DNA of 64,000 nucleotides, from the NCBI GenBank assembly GCA_035304345.1, contig DATGQE010000050.1, positions 1 to 64,000 on the forward strand. The letters are read 5' to 3'. The translations under genes were made by a program, and so were the position numbers. Positions within the stretch are counted from its first letter, which is position 1; each line of letters starts with the position of its first letter. Below, piece after piece: positions 41,103 through 50,794 of the stretch. Below the pieces are notes generated by a model. The model did no database searches. It was not told the origin of the DNA and saw only the letters and a list, made by a program, of their open reading frames with translations. Source of the stretch: IDS-8 sp035304345. Lineage in GTDB: Bacteria; Pseudomonadota; Gammaproteobacteria; Steroidobacterales; Woeseiaceae.

Positions 41103-44063
41103 ATGAAACGTCTTGCAGTCGCAACGCGGCCGGCCAGCGGCGATTCCTGCCGGAACGGCCTCGCCCGCAGCCTCGGTTTCCTCTGTGCCTTCGTCATGAG
41201 CGCCGCCCCCGCCGGCACCGCGCTCGCGCAAGGGGACAACGTGCTCGAGGAGATCGTCGTCACCGGCTATCGCGGCAGCCTGCTGGACTCGACCAACGCG
41301 AAGCGCGCATCGGTCGGGTTCACCGACGTGATCTTCGCCGACGACATCGGCAAGCTGCCGAGCCAGAACCTCGCCGAATCGCTGAACCGGATCCCGGGCG
41401 TGAAGATCAACCGCGATCACACCGGTGAGGGCCAGCAGATCTCGGTCCGCGGGCTCGGTCCCAGCTTCACCAAGATCGCCCTGAACGGCAACAACATCTC
41501 CGTCGCCTCGGACGGCAACCTGACCGGCACGAACTCGAACCGGGAAGTCGACCTCGACATCTTCCCACCCGAGCTGTTCAGCAGCCTGGTCGTGTCGAAG
41601 ACGCCCACGGCATCGCAGCTCGAAGGCGGCACCTCGGGTTACGTGAACCTGCGCACCATACGCCCGTTCGATTTCGGGCCGGGCCAGCAGCTTCGCCTGT
41701 CGGCCGAGGGTGCCTACACGGAGATCAACGACCAGATCAGCCCGCGCCTGTCCGCGGTGTACTCGAACACGTTCAACGACCGCTTCGGCGTGCTGGTCGG
41801 CGTGGTCGCCTCGCGCCGCGATTACCGGGTGGATGGCTACGAGACGATCGGCTTCTCGGACGGCTGCATCGCCGATTACACGGACCCGCCGGCGAACACC
41901 AATTCGAACTGCGACGGGAGCGGGCCCTGGCTGGGTCGCAACCACTTCATGTACAGCCCGTACGCGACGGCCGACTTCGTGGCGGCGCACCCCGAGCTCG
42001 GGCTGTCGGTCGGTGACCCGATCGATCCGCTCGCGCTGTCCGGCCTGACCCGCGACCAGCTCGACCGCGGCATCATCCCTTACCTCGGCCGGGGCATGTT
42101 CACGATCGGCGACCGGGATGCCACGAGCGCGCTGGCGTCGTTCCAGTTCCGGCCGAACGAGGACATGGACTTCGCCTTCGACGTGCTGTACGCGGAGACG
42201 GACCGCGAGTTCGATCGCCTAGAGGCGATGAGCTGGGGCCGCCGCAACTTCCTGCACCTCGGCGCGGCGTGGATTCCCGAGAACCTGACGGTGAACTCCG
42301 ATCAGGTCGTGACCAGCGGCACGTTCTACAACGCCCATGCCTGGGTCGGGCAGCGCGCCTACGACGAGGACTTCGACTTCATCAGCATCATGCCCAGCTT
42401 CGCGTGGCAGATCACCGACACGCTGCACATGAGCCTGTCGGCGAGCTACACGGAGTCGAGCTTCTCGCGCGACGAGCCCTACTTCCTGTTCCTGTCCCCG
42501 GGCACGCCGCTGCGCTTCTCGGGTCTCGGCGACGTGCCGACGTTCGAATTCGGCCTCGACATCTCGCGGCCGGACATCGGCTGGGTGTGGAACGACATCC
42601 AGGGCGACCAGATCCGCTTCCAGCGCAACTTCCGCGACACCGACACGCTCGGGTTCCACGCGGACTTCGCGCTCGGCGAGGAGCCGGCGCGCACGGGCGT
42701 GCTGTTCGGCATTGCCTATGACGAGGCGACGCGGGACCTCACGTTCTTCGGCGGCGGCAACAACGACGTGCTGAAGAACGACTTCTTCTTCCCGTCCGAT
42801 GCCTACGCCAACATCGAGAACTACCTCGTTGCGTCCCCGATCTCCGACCTGGGCGACGTGTTCGACAACTCGGTCGGCTACTCCGGCATCGCGATGCTGG
42901 ATACCCGTCGGTTCCTCGAGGCGATCAACTACCGCAACTTCGTGCCGACGGAAGCCGGGACCGGCGACCAGTTCGGGCAGGGCGTGGGCGGCATCGAGGA
43001 GGAAATGCTCGGGCTGTACGTCGAAGCGAACGCGGAGACGGAGCTTCTGGGGCAGCCGCTCCGCATGAACGCCGGGGTTCGCTGGGTCCAGACCGACCAG
43101 ACCCTGAGCAGCCTCGCCGGCGACGGCACGGCGGTGACGAACGCGAAGTACAGCAAGTTCCTGCCATCCTTCAACGCCACTTACGACGTGACGGAGGACT
43201 TCAAGCTGCGGGTGAGCACGTCGCGCACGATGACCCGTGCCAACCCCGGCGAGATGTACCCGAACTCCGTGTTCACGTCCTCCGGCATCGATACGGCGAG
43301 GGCCGGCAACCCGAACCTCGAGCCGTTCCAATCGATCAACTTCGACATCGGTGGCGAGTACTACTACGGCAACCTGGGCTACGTCAGCCTGACGTACTTC
43401 GAGAAGGAGATCACCGGGTTCACCCGTGACGACACGGTCGACATCCTGTTCCAGGAGCTCGCGAACTACGGTATCGACATCACGAACCTGAGCGAGACCC
43501 AGGAAGATGCGCTGGCGGCCTGCGGCGGACCGGCGCAGTGCACGGTGCAGCTCAGCACCCGCACGAACGTGCAAGGTGCCGCGACGCTCAAGGGCTTCGA
43601 AGGCATCTGGGTCATGCCGCTCGACTTCCTCGTCGAGGGCCTCGGCTTCAACGCGAGCGTGACCAAGATCAACCAGCATGCCGATGACGAAGCGTCGATC
43701 ATCACGGGCATCTCCGACTGGACCTACAGCTGGACGGGCTACTTCGAGAACGAGCGCATCCAGGCCAGGGTGACGTACTACCACCAGGACGGTGCGGTCG
43801 CGTCCGGTTTCCAGGGCTACGACGGCAGCGGCGGCTTCCCCGCCCGGCGTATCCGCTCGGACGATCGCACGCAGGTCGATTTCTCGATCGGCTACAACCT
43901 GCCGTTCTTCGACGACATCAACCTGACGCTCACGCTCGACGGGTACAACATCACGAACGAGCCCGTCCGCAGCCTGTTCGAGCACGCCGACCTGACACAC
44001 GACATCTTCTATCCCGGGGCGACCTACACGCTCGGCCTCCGGGGTACGTTCGGCGCCGACTGA
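41103..44063 (+). CDS. TonB-dependent receptor, Caulobacter-type (TIGR01782-like)
   Basis: 986-residue receptor. A signal peptide (LGFLCAFVMSAAPAGTALAQ) is followed by TonB box EEIVVTGYRGSLLDSTNAKR, a plug with IGKLPSQNLAESLNRIPGVKINRDHTGEGQQISVRGLGPSF and VVSKTPTASQLEGGTSGYVNLRTIRPFD, and a barrel ending GLRGTFGAD. The plug motifs are those of the large Caulobacter/Xanthomonas receptors commonly linked to LacI regulators and carbohydrate uptake. The start is the ATG after AGGGGGAAGA. No glycoside hydrolase or sugar transporter is adjacent; a terminator follows the gene, so it is monocistronic. Confidence 0.93.
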   Translation: MKRLAVATRPASGDSCRNGLARSLGFLCAFVMSAAPAGTALAQGDNVLEEIVVTGYRGSLLDSTNAKRASVGFTDVIFADDIGKLPSQNLAESLNRIPGVKINRDHTGEGQQISVRGLGPSFTKIALNGNNISVASDGNLTGTNSNREVDLDIFPPELFSSLVVSKTPTASQLEGGTSGYVNLRTIRPFDFGPGQQLRLSAEGAYTEINDQISPRLSAVYSNTFNDRFGVLVGVVASRRDYRVDGYETIGFSDGCIADYTDPPANTNSNCDGSGPWLGRNHFMYSPYATADFVAAHPELGLSVGDPIDPLALSGLTRDQLDRGIIPYLGRGMFTIGDRDATSALASFQFRPNEDMDFAFDVLYAETDREFDRLEAMSWGRRNFLHLGAAWIPENLTVNSDQVVTSGTFYNAHAWVGQRAYDEDFDFISIMPSFAWQITDTLHMSLSASYTESSFSRDEPYFLFLSPGTPLRFSGLGDVPTFEFGLDISRPDIGWVWNDIQGDQIRFQRNFRDTDTLGFHADFALGEEPARTGVLFGIAYDEATRDLTFFGGGNNDVLKNDFFFPSDAYANIENYLVASPISDLGDVFDNSVGYSGIAMLDTRRFLEAINYRNFVPTEAGTGDQFGQGVGGIEEEMLGLYVEANAETELLGQPLRMNAGVRWVQTDQTLSSLAGDGTAVTNAKYSKFLPSFNATYDVTEDFKLRVSTSRTMTRANPGEMYPNSVFTSSGIDTARAGNPNLEPFQSINFDIGGEYYYGNLGYVSLTYFEKEITGFTRDDTVDILFQELANYGIDITNLSETQEDALAACGGPAQCTVQLSTRTNVQGAATLKGFEGIWVMPLDFLVEGLGFNASVTKINQHADDEASIITGISDWTYSWTGYFENERIQARVTYYHQDGAVASGFQGYDGSGGFPARRIRSDDRTQVDFSIGYNLPFFDDINLTLTLDGYNITNEPVRSLFEHADLTHDIFYPGATYTLGLRGTFGAD

Positions 44064-44076
44064 GCTTTCCCCCGCC

Positions 44077-44112
44077 GGGGCGGCCGCCTTCAAGGGGCCG
44101 CCCCTTCTTTTT
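44077..44112 (+). terminator. Rho-independent terminator of the TonB receptor gene
   Basis: GGGGCGGCC (44077-44085) pairs with GGCCGCCCC (44096-44104) around a 10-base loop and is followed by TTCTTTTT. It starts 13 bases after the receptor stop codon and separates it from the ABC exporter gene. Confidence 0.85.
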
Positions 44113-44205
44113 GCCCGTTGCGCGCGCGGCCCCGCCGCTTCGTCCCCGTCGCCTGCGATGCACCCCTACAATCGGGGTATTCGCAAGCGTCGGAGGTCTC
44201 GCGCT

Positions 44206-46029
44206 ATGCAGCTCATGTGGAGGTACATCCAGCCGCTGCGCGGCTGGGTGGCACTGTCGCTCCTGCTGGCGGCCGTCGCACAGGTGCTGACGCTGGTGGA
44301 CCCGCTGATCTTCGGGCACATCATCGACGAGTACGCGCTCAATCCCCATGACCGCCCGCAAAGCGAGCTGGTGCGCGGCGCCCTCGGCTGGCTGCTGGTC
44401 GCGGCGGGGGTGGCGCTCGCCGCCCGCCTCGCAAAAGCCTTCCAGGATTACGTGCTCGCGCTGGTCGTGCAGCGCTTCGGCCTGCGGATATTCAACGACG
44501 GCCTGAGGCAGGCGCTCAGGCTGACCTACGAGGCGTTCGAGGATCACAGCAGCGGCGAGACCATCGGGTTGCTGCAGAAGGTGCGCAACGACACGCAGCG
44601 CTTCATCAACAGCGCCGTGAACGTGCTCTTTTCGTCGCTCGTGGGGCTCGTCTTCCTCACGTGGTACGCGGTGACGAAGCACTGGCTGCTGATCCCCGTG
44701 TTCGTCGTCGGCGTGCTGCTGCTGGGTGCGATGAGCAGCGTGCTCAGCCGCCGCATGCGCGAGGTGCAGCGGGCCGTCGTGCGCGAGACGGCGGGCATGT
44801 CCGGCACCATGACGGAGTCGCTGCGCAACATCGAGCTCGTGAAGAGCCTCGGGCTGACCTGGCCCGAGATCCGGCGGCTGGAGCGCCAGACGCACAGGAT
44901 CTTCGACCTGGAGATGGAGAAGACGCGGAAGGTCAGGACGCTGTCGTTCTTGCAAGCGACGCTCATCAACACGCTGCGCCAGTCCATCCTCTTCATCCTG
45001 CTGTGGCTGATCTTCCGCCAGACGCTCACGACCGGCGAGCTCATCTCCACCCAGTTCATCCTGAACACGATTTTCGTGCCGTTGCAGGACCTCGGCCGCA
45101 TCATCCTGAACTACCGCGAGGCCGAGGCTTCGATGCAGCTTTTCGGCGAGCTCATGGAGAAGCCGGTGGAGAAGCGCCCGGAGGATGCCGTGGAGCCGGG
45201 CCCGATCACCAGCCTGCGGTTCGACGACGTCGTGTTCCGGCACCGCACCGCGACGGAGAACGCGGTGGATCACCTTTCGTTCGAGATCCGGCTCGGCGAG
45301 ACGGTGGCGTTCGTGGGGCCTTCGGGTTCCGGCAAGAGCACGCTCGTGAAGCTGCTCGTCGGCCTGTACGTGCCCGACAGCGGCACGATCTCGATCGACG
45401 GCGTACCCGTGGAGGAGCTGCGCTACAACCCCGTGCGCCGCCAGATCGGCTTCGTGACACAGGACCCGCAGCTCTTCTCCGGCACGATCCGGGAGAACCT
45501 GCTGCTCGTGAAGCCGGATGCCACGGACGAGGAGATGCTGGCCGCGCTGGAGCAGGCGGCGGTGACACCGCTGATGGAGCGCTCGGGGCAGGGGCTCGAG
45601 ACGCGCCTCGGCGAGGGCGGCTTGCGCGTCTCGGGCGGCGAGCGCCAGCGGCTGTCCATCGCCCGGGCGCTCCTGCGGAAACCGCGGCTCTTCATCTTCG
45701 ACGAGGCCACGTCCGCGCTCGATTCGATCACGGAGCAGGAGATCACGACCGCCGTGCGCAAGCTGTCCGGCTCGCGGCAGCACATGGTGATCCTGATTGC
45801 GCACCGCCTGAGCACGATCATGCACGCGGACACCATCCACGTGCTCGAGAAAGGGCGCATCGTCGAGTCCGGGACGCACGAGGCCCTGCTGGAGCAGAAG
45901 GGCCTGTACTACGCGATGTGGCGCCAGCAGATCGGAGAGCGCGACCTGCGGCTGGTGCGCGCCCCGGAAGAGATACCGCGGCCGGACCCGGACGAGCTGG
46001 AGCCGGACATCGAGCCGACGACGGTCTGA
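44206..46029 (+). CDS. ABC exporter (fused membrane and ATPase domains)
   Basis: 607-residue half-transporter that should act as a homodimer. A six-helix membrane domain (about 1-320) is followed by the nucleotide-binding domain: Walker A GPSGSGKST (about 369-377), Q-loop FVTQDPQLFSG, signature VSGGERQRLS, Walker B LFIFDEATSALD and switch His in IAHRLST. It resembles MsbA/multidrug-type type IV exporters; the cargo is unknown. The ATG at 44206 follows GGAGG; an ATG at 44158 would add a basic 16-residue lead. The C-terminal tail is acidic. Confidence 0.92.
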   Translation: MQLMWRYIQPLRGWVALSLLLAAVAQVLTLVDPLIFGHIIDEYALNPHDRPQSELVRGALGWLLVAAGVALAARLAKAFQDYVLALVVQRFGLRIFNDGLRQALRLTYEAFEDHSSGETIGLLQKVRNDTQRFINSAVNVLFSSLVGLVFLTWYAVTKHWLLIPVFVVGVLLLGAMSSVLSRRMREVQRAVVRETAGMSGTMTESLRNIELVKSLGLTWPEIRRLERQTHRIFDLEMEKTRKVRTLSFLQATLINTLRQSILFILLWLIFRQTLTTGELISTQFILNTIFVPLQDLGRIILNYREAEASMQLFGELMEKPVEKRPEDAVEPGPITSLRFDDVVFRHRTATENAVDHLSFEIRLGETVAFVGPSGSGKSTLVKLLVGLYVPDSGTISIDGVPVEELRYNPVRRQIGFVTQDPQLFSGTIRENLLLVKPDATDEEMLAALEQAAVTPLMERSGQGLETRLGEGGLRVSGGERQRLSIARALLRKPRLFIFDEATSALDSITEQEITTAVRKLSGSRQHMVILIAHRLSTIMHADTIHVLEKGRIVESGTHEALLEQKGLYYAMWRQQIGERDLRLVRAPEEIPRPDPDELEPDIEPTTV

Positions 46030-46054
46030 TCGCCGGCGCCGCGCAGCCGCGGGC

Positions 46055-46825
46055 TCAGGTGAACTGCCGCGCCGCCTTGATGACGTCGTAGGCGGCGTTG
46101 ATCTCCCGGGAGCGTTCCTCGGCGAGCGCGCGCATGCTTTCCGGCAGGCCGCGGGCGGCGAGCTTGTCGGGGTGGTTCTGGCTCATCAGCCGGCGGTACG
46201 CCCGCTTGATCTCGGCGACGGTCGCGGATGGCGTGACGCCCAGCGCGGCGTAGGCATCCTCGATGCGGCTCCGCGGCGGCGCCCCGGCGGCCGAAGGGCC
46301 GCCACCGGCCGCGCGGAGCAACGCCTCGAGCTGGCGGACGTCGCGCTCCGTGAGACCCAGCCGCCGGGCGATGCGCACGAGCATCTCGTGCTCGGCCGGG
46401 TGCACGTTGCCGTCCGCCGCCACGGCCATGAGCTGCACCTGCAGGAAGATCTGCACCAGCACCGCGCGCCCGCGCGCGATGCGGGCAAACGCATCGACGG
46501 CGGCATCGAGGTCGAAGCCCGGGCTCTTGCCGCGGTTGAAGGCCGCCTTGGCCGCCTCGCGCTGCTCGCCGGACAGGTTCAGCCGCTCGAAGACGCTTTC
46601 GGCCGCCCTGATCTCGTCGCGCGTGACCACGCGATCCGCCTTGGAGACGGCGCCCATGACCGAGAACGTCGCATCGAGCAGCTCGGCCTGCAGCGCGCGC
46701 AGCCCGCCGATGACCCGTGCCTGCAGGTAGCGGCCGAGCGCATAGCCGACCAGGGCGCCGATGACGGCTCCCGGGAACCGGCCCAACAGGAACCCGATGA
46801 AGGCGCCGAGCAGGATGAATGGCAT
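46055..46825 (-). CDS. djlA: DjlA-like membrane-anchored DnaJ co-chaperone
   Basis: 256-residue protein with the DjlA plan: an N-terminal Gly-rich membrane helix (LLGAFIGFLLGRFPGAVIGALVGYALG), a TerB-like helical domain (about 48-165, AVSKADRVVTRDEIRAAE, MAVAADGNVHPAEHEML) and a C-terminal J domain (AYAALGVTPSATVAEIKRAYRR and the essential HPD in NHPDKL). It should recruit and stimulate DnaK at the inner membrane. It converges with the ABC exporter gene (25 bases between stops). Confidence 0.92.
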   Translation of the reverse strand: MPFILLGAFIGFLLGRFPGAVIGALVGYALGRYLQARVIGGLRALQAELLDATFSVMGAVSKADRVVTRDEIRAAESVFERLNLSGEQREAAKAAFNRGKSPGFDLDAAVDAFARIARGRAVLVQIFLQVQLMAVAADGNVHPAEHEMLVRIARRLGLTERDVRQLEALLRAAGGGPSAAGAPPRSRIEDAYAALGVTPSATVAEIKRAYRRLMSQNHPDKLAARGLPESMRALAEERSREINAAYDVIKAARQFT

Positions 46826-47052
46826 GCGCTCATTCTAACCGGCGCCGCCCGGGGAACCCGCGTGGCTCGCCGGGCCGATTTGCCAGCCGTCGGCGAAGGT
46901 GTGACACTTGCCCCGGAGGTTCCCGAACGAAGAACGACACCGCGGGGCCTCCCGGATGCTCCGGATTGGGGACTGGTTCCTCGTGTTCCGCTGTCGAGGC
47001 GGCTAGCCTCGCCGCTCCTGCCTGAACGAGCGACCCGACGGACGAGAACGAG

Positions 47053-47346
47053 ATGTACAAGACGGTGCTGACCCTCATGGCCTGCCTTGCCCTCGCGCAA
47101 ACCGGCGAGGCCGCGACCGCGCTCGCCCTCGATGCCGGCACGGTCGCGATCGAGGCGGCCGTGCTGCCGCTGCCCTTGCCGTACGCGGCCGGGTCGGAGA
47201 CCGCTGCCGCCGAAGCGAAACCGGAGTCCCAGCCGGAGGCGAAGTCGTCGTCGGTCGTGCGCGAGATCGTTGCCGGCGTGCTGACGGGGAGCCTTGCCGC
47301 GGTTCTCATGCTAAAAATCCTGTACGGGCGCCGCCGGCGCGACTGA
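47053..47346 (+). CDS. Small secreted/membrane protein of unknown function
   Basis: 97-residue protein. A signal peptide (TVLTLMACLALAQTGEAAT) is followed by an Ala/Pro/Glu-rich middle and a C-terminal transmembrane helix (IVAGVLTGSLAAVLMLKILYG) ending in RRRRD. This signal-linker-helix-basic-tail layout resembles cell-envelope sorting substrates or single-span assembly factors, but there is no known sorting motif before the helix. It lies 16 bases upstream of the M19 dipeptidase gene, so the two are probably cotranscribed. Confidence 0.65.
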   Translation: MYKTVLTLMACLALAQTGEAATALALDAGTVAIEAAVLPLPLPYAAGSETAAAEAKPESQPEAKSSSVVREIVAGVLTGSLAAVLMLKILYGRRRRD

Positions 47347-47362
47347 TGCCCTGAAGGATTCG

Positions 47363-48580
47363 ATGCCACAGCCGACCCGGATTGCTCTTGCGTGGCTCGC
47401 GGCCGCCGGCCTTTCCGTACCGGCCTTCGCGGCCGGGGACGACGGGCTGCACGAGCGGCTGCTGACCCTCGACACTCACCTCGACACGCCGATGCATTTC
47501 CCGCGCGCGGGGTGGAGCTTCGGCGAGCGCCACACGCTCGCGGAGGACCTCGTGCAGGTGGACCTGCCGCGCATGGAGTCGGGCGCGCTGGACGGCGGAT
47601 TCTTCGTGATCTACACGGAGCAGGGGCCGCTGACGGACGAAGGCTACGAGCACGCGCTCGCCTTCGCGCGCGAGCGCTCGGACGTGATCGACGAAACGCT
47701 CGCCGCCTTCCCGGAGCGTATCGCGCCGGCCCTGACCGCGGCCGATGCGCGGGCGATCGCCGCGTCGGGTCGGATCTTCGCCTTCAAGAGCCTCGAGAAC
47801 AGCTATCCGCTCGGCGAGGATCCCGGGCTTCTCGCAGAGTTCCATCGCCGCGGGGTGCGCATGGCGGGACCCGTGCACAGCGCCAACAACCAGTTCGCGG
47901 ATTCGGCGACCGACGAGCCGCGCTGGAACGGCCTGAGCCCGCTAGGACGCGAGTGGGTCGCGGAAATGAACCGGCTGGGCATGGTGATCGACGCGAGCCA
48001 TGCCTCGGACGCGGCCTTCGACCAGCTCCTCGAGCTGTCGGAGACGCCGATCCTGCTGTCGCACTCGGGTGCCCGTGCGGCGTTCGACCACCCGCGCAAC
48101 CTCGACGACGAGCGCATCCGCCGGCTCGCAGAGAGCGGCGGCGCCATCTGCGTCACCAGCGTGTTTCTCTCCCCCATGAACCTGGGCGAAGAGCGGGCGG
48201 CGCTGTTCGCCCGGCTCGAGCGCATCGGCGAGCTTTCGCCCGCCGAGCAGGAGGAGCTGACCCGCCGCTGGCGTGAGCTGGACCGGCGCGAGCGGCTGTG
48301 GGATGCCGGTTTCGACCAGTACATGGCGATGCTGCTGCACGTCATCGAGGTGGCCGGTGTCGACCACGTCTGCTTCGGTGCCGACTGGGACGGCGGCGGC
48401 GGCATCGCCGGCCTCGAGGACATCACCGACCTGCCGAAGATCACGGCGCGGCTGCACGCGGCGGGCTACTCCGAGGCCGACCTCGGGAAGATGTGGAGCG
48501 GCAACGTGCTCCGGATCCTGGAAGCGGCGGAGCGGCACGCCGCGCGCTCACCCGCCGGCGGCACGCCCGGCGCGGACTGA
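47363..48580 (+). CDS. Membrane dipeptidase (family M19), exported
   Basis: 405-residue renal-dipeptidase-family enzyme that hydrolyses dipeptides, often with a D-residue. A signal peptide (IALAWLAAAGLSVPAFA) precedes the binuclear zinc site: LDTHLDTP (His-x-Asp), FKSLENSYP (bridging Glu), IDASHAS and LLSHSGARA (His ligands), and GADWDGG (Asp). The length is usual for the family. Cotranscription with the small membrane protein gene is likely from the 16-base gap. Confidence 0.92.
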   Translation: MPQPTRIALAWLAAAGLSVPAFAAGDDGLHERLLTLDTHLDTPMHFPRAGWSFGERHTLAEDLVQVDLPRMESGALDGGFFVIYTEQGPLTDEGYEHALAFARERSDVIDETLAAFPERIAPALTAADARAIAASGRIFAFKSLENSYPLGEDPGLLAEFHRRGVRMAGPVHSANNQFADSATDEPRWNGLSPLGREWVAEMNRLGMVIDASHASDAAFDQLLELSETPILLSHSGARAAFDHPRNLDDERIRRLAESGGAICVTSVFLSPMNLGEERAALFARLERIGELSPAEQEELTRRWRELDRRERLWDAGFDQYMAMLLHVIEVAGVDHVCFGADWDGGGGIAGLEDITDLPKITARLHAAGYSEADLGKMWSGNVLRILEAAERHAARSPAGGTPGAD

Positions 48581-48604
48581 CTCGCCCGCGCCGGCGCGCG
48601 TGCC

Positions 48605-49198
48605 TCAGCCGGGGTCGCGGCTGACCAGCGTGTCGATCGCGATCCAGTTCGTTTCCCAGGTGGCACCGCCGTCGGCGGAAAACGCCTGCTCGTAGCGCCA
48701 CTCGGTGGACGACACCGGCGAGATCACGAACCGGACCAGGACCTCGCGACCGTCGACCGTCTCGGTGCCGAAGAACTCGCCACGACCGTCCACGAAACGG
48801 CCCGTGACCGGCGGCGTCAGCGCACCGTTGCGGGCGTTCGCGTAGTGCAGGCTCCATTCGCCCGAGCGGGGGTCGTAGAGCCTCAAGTTCAGTCCCACGA
48901 TGCGGCCGCCGGGTCCCTCGACGTCGAGCTCGACGAGGTTGGCGCGGCCGCCCCAGATCGGCCGCACGACGGAGGTGCCGGCGAACTCCAGCCATTCGGC
49001 GGATTCGCTCAGCCGGTTGCTGAGCACCCGCACGTCGGTGCGCCAGGTGCCGATGCAGAAATCGAAATCGCGGCTGCCGTCGCGCTCCGCGGCCGGGGCG
49101 GGCTCGGCGGCGCGCACCGATCGTGCCGCGTCCGGCGGCGTCGCGAGCAGCAGGACGGCGGCAGGAAAGGCGAGCAGCCAGGAAGGGCGAGCGATCAT
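48605..49198 (-). CDS. Exported DUF1579-like protein
   Basis: 197-residue protein with a signal peptide (LLAFPAAVLLLATPPDAARSVRAAE). The mature region begins DFDFCIGTWRTDVRVLS and continues with SVVRPIWGGRANLVELDVEGP, GLNLRLYDPRSGEWSLHYAN, GRFVDGRGEFFGTE and SSTEWRYEQAFSADGGATWETNW, a lipocalin-like beta-barrel pattern seen in DUF1579 and related families. Function is unknown. Its start is 83 bases from the divergent MocR regulator, which may control it. Confidence 0.78.
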   Translation of the reverse strand: MIARPSWLLAFPAAVLLLATPPDAARSVRAAEPAPAAERDGSRDFDFCIGTWRTDVRVLSNRLSESAEWLEFAGTSVVRPIWGGRANLVELDVEGPGGRIVGLNLRLYDPRSGEWSLHYANARNGALTPPVTGRFVDGRGEFFGTETVDGREVLVRFVISPVSSTEWRYEQAFSADGGATWETNWIAIDTLVSRDPG

Positions 49199-49281
49199 GG
49201 GACGTCTCCGGACGGGAATCACCGGATACGGATAACCGGCCGCGAGGTCATTTCGCAATCGCCACTTGGTATATTGCCGCG

Positions 49282-50730
49282 ATGACCACTTTGCACCTCG
49301 ACCTGGACCGGGAGGGCGCCGCGCCGCTCTACCTGCAGATTTACGCGGGATTGCGCACGGCGATCCTCGAGGGCGTTCTCGCACCCGGGCAGCGGGTGCC
49401 CTCGACCCGCGCGCTCGCCGCGGAGCTCGCGGTGTCCCGCCAGCCGGTGCTCGCCGCCTACGAGCAACTGCTGCACGAGGGCTATCTCGAGGGGCGCCAC
49501 GGATCCGGCACCTACGTCGGCCGCGCGCTGCCCGGCGACTGGCCGGAGCCGCGTGCCGGGGCGCTGCGCCCGGCGCAGGCGCGGAAAGACCCGCTTCCCG
49601 ACCGTGCCTGGCGCGGGCTCGGCCCTTTCCGGACGAGCCAGCCGGCGCTCGACCGTTTCCCGCGCACCCTGTGGGCGCGGCTGGTCGCACGCCACGCGCG
49701 CCGTCTCGGCCCCGCGGACATGGCCTACGGCGATCCGGCCGGCATCGCGGACCTGCGCGCGGCGATCGCGGAGCACCTCTGCGCGGCCCGCGGCGTGCGC
49801 TGCGAGGCGAGCCAGGTGCTGGTCGTCTCCGGCTCGCAGGCGGCTTTGCGCATCGCGGCCTCGGTGCTGCTCGATCATGGCGACCGGGTCGCGCTCGAGG
49901 AGCCGGGCTACGCCGGCGCGCGGGCGGCGCTCGCCGCGGCGGGCGCCCGTCTCGTGCACGTGCCGGTCGACGAGGAAGGGCTGGACGTGGCGGCCCTGCA
50001 GCGCCGTCGCGAGCGCGTCCGCGCCGTGCACGTCACGCCCTCGCACCAGTACCCGCTCGGCTGGATGTTGAGCGCGGCGCGCCGGCTCGAGCTGCTCGAC
50101 TGGGCGTTCCGCCGCGACGCGTGGATCCTCGAGGACGATTACGACAGCGAGTACCGCTACGTCAGCCGGCCGCTCGGGGCGCTGCAGGGCATCGACCCGC
50201 ACGGCCGCGTCATCTACATCGGCACGTTCAGCAAGGTGCTGTTCCCCGCGCTGCGCGTCGGCTACCTGGTCGTGCCGGAGGCGCTCGTCGCGCGCTTCGT
50301 CGAGGCCCGTTCGGCGCTCGACCTGTTTTCGCCGACGCTGTACCAGGCCGTCCTCGCGGAGTTCCTGCGCGGCGGGCACTTCGGCCGGCACCTCAGGCGC
50401 ATGCGCCGGGTGTACGCGGCAAGGCGCGACGCGCTGCTCGCGGGGCTCGCGCAGCACTGCGCAGGCCGGCTGTCCGTGATCAACGCGGACGCCGGCCTGC
50501 ACGTGGCCGTGTGGCTGGCCGGCGGCCTGGATGAAGCCCGCGTGCTGCAGGCGATGGCGGCTCGCGGGCTCACCGCGAGCTCGCTTTCCGACTGCTACGC
50601 GACGGGAGCGAAGCGGCCGGGGCTGCTGCTCGGGTTCGGCGGCAGCGACGAGCAGCGGCTGCTCGCCGCGACGCGCGTGCTGGGCGAGGTGCTCGACGGC
50701 ACCGCGGTGCAGAGGCGGGCGGCGGGGTGA
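49282..50730 (+). CDS. MocR/GntR-family PLP-dependent transcriptional regulator
   Basis: 482-residue MocR protein. A GntR winged helix (about 10-80, LYLQIYAGLRTAILEGVLAPGQ, then VPSTRALAAELAVSRQPVLAAYEQL) is fused to an aminotransferase-like domain with GSQAALRIAASVLLDHGD, EDDYDSEYRY and the Schiff-base Lys318 in IGTFSKVLFPALRVGY. These factors use PLP as a sensor and usually act on a divergent neighbour; the neighbour here is the DUF1579-like gene. TATATT lies 13 bases before the start codon, so the mRNA leader is very short. Confidence 0.92.
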   Translation: MTTLHLDLDREGAAPLYLQIYAGLRTAILEGVLAPGQRVPSTRALAAELAVSRQPVLAAYEQLLHEGYLEGRHGSGTYVGRALPGDWPEPRAGALRPAQARKDPLPDRAWRGLGPFRTSQPALDRFPRTLWARLVARHARRLGPADMAYGDPAGIADLRAAIAEHLCAARGVRCEASQVLVVSGSQAALRIAASVLLDHGDRVALEEPGYAGARAALAAAGARLVHVPVDEEGLDVAALQRRRERVRAVHVTPSHQYPLGWMLSAARRLELLDWAFRRDAWILEDDYDSEYRYVSRPLGALQGIDPHGRVIYIGTFSKVLFPALRVGYLVVPEALVARFVEARSALDLFSPTLYQAVLAEFLRGGHFGRHLRRMRRVYAARRDALLAGLAQHCAGRLSVINADAGLHVAVWLAGGLDEARVLQAMAARGLTASSLSDCYATGAKRPGLLLGFGGSDEQRLLAATRVLGEVLDGTAVQRRAAG

Positions 50731-50794
50731 GCGTTTGACCGGAACTGGCGCCGCCTGCTCAAATGGCGGCAGGGTCGGGCGTCGGGGGTCTGTC

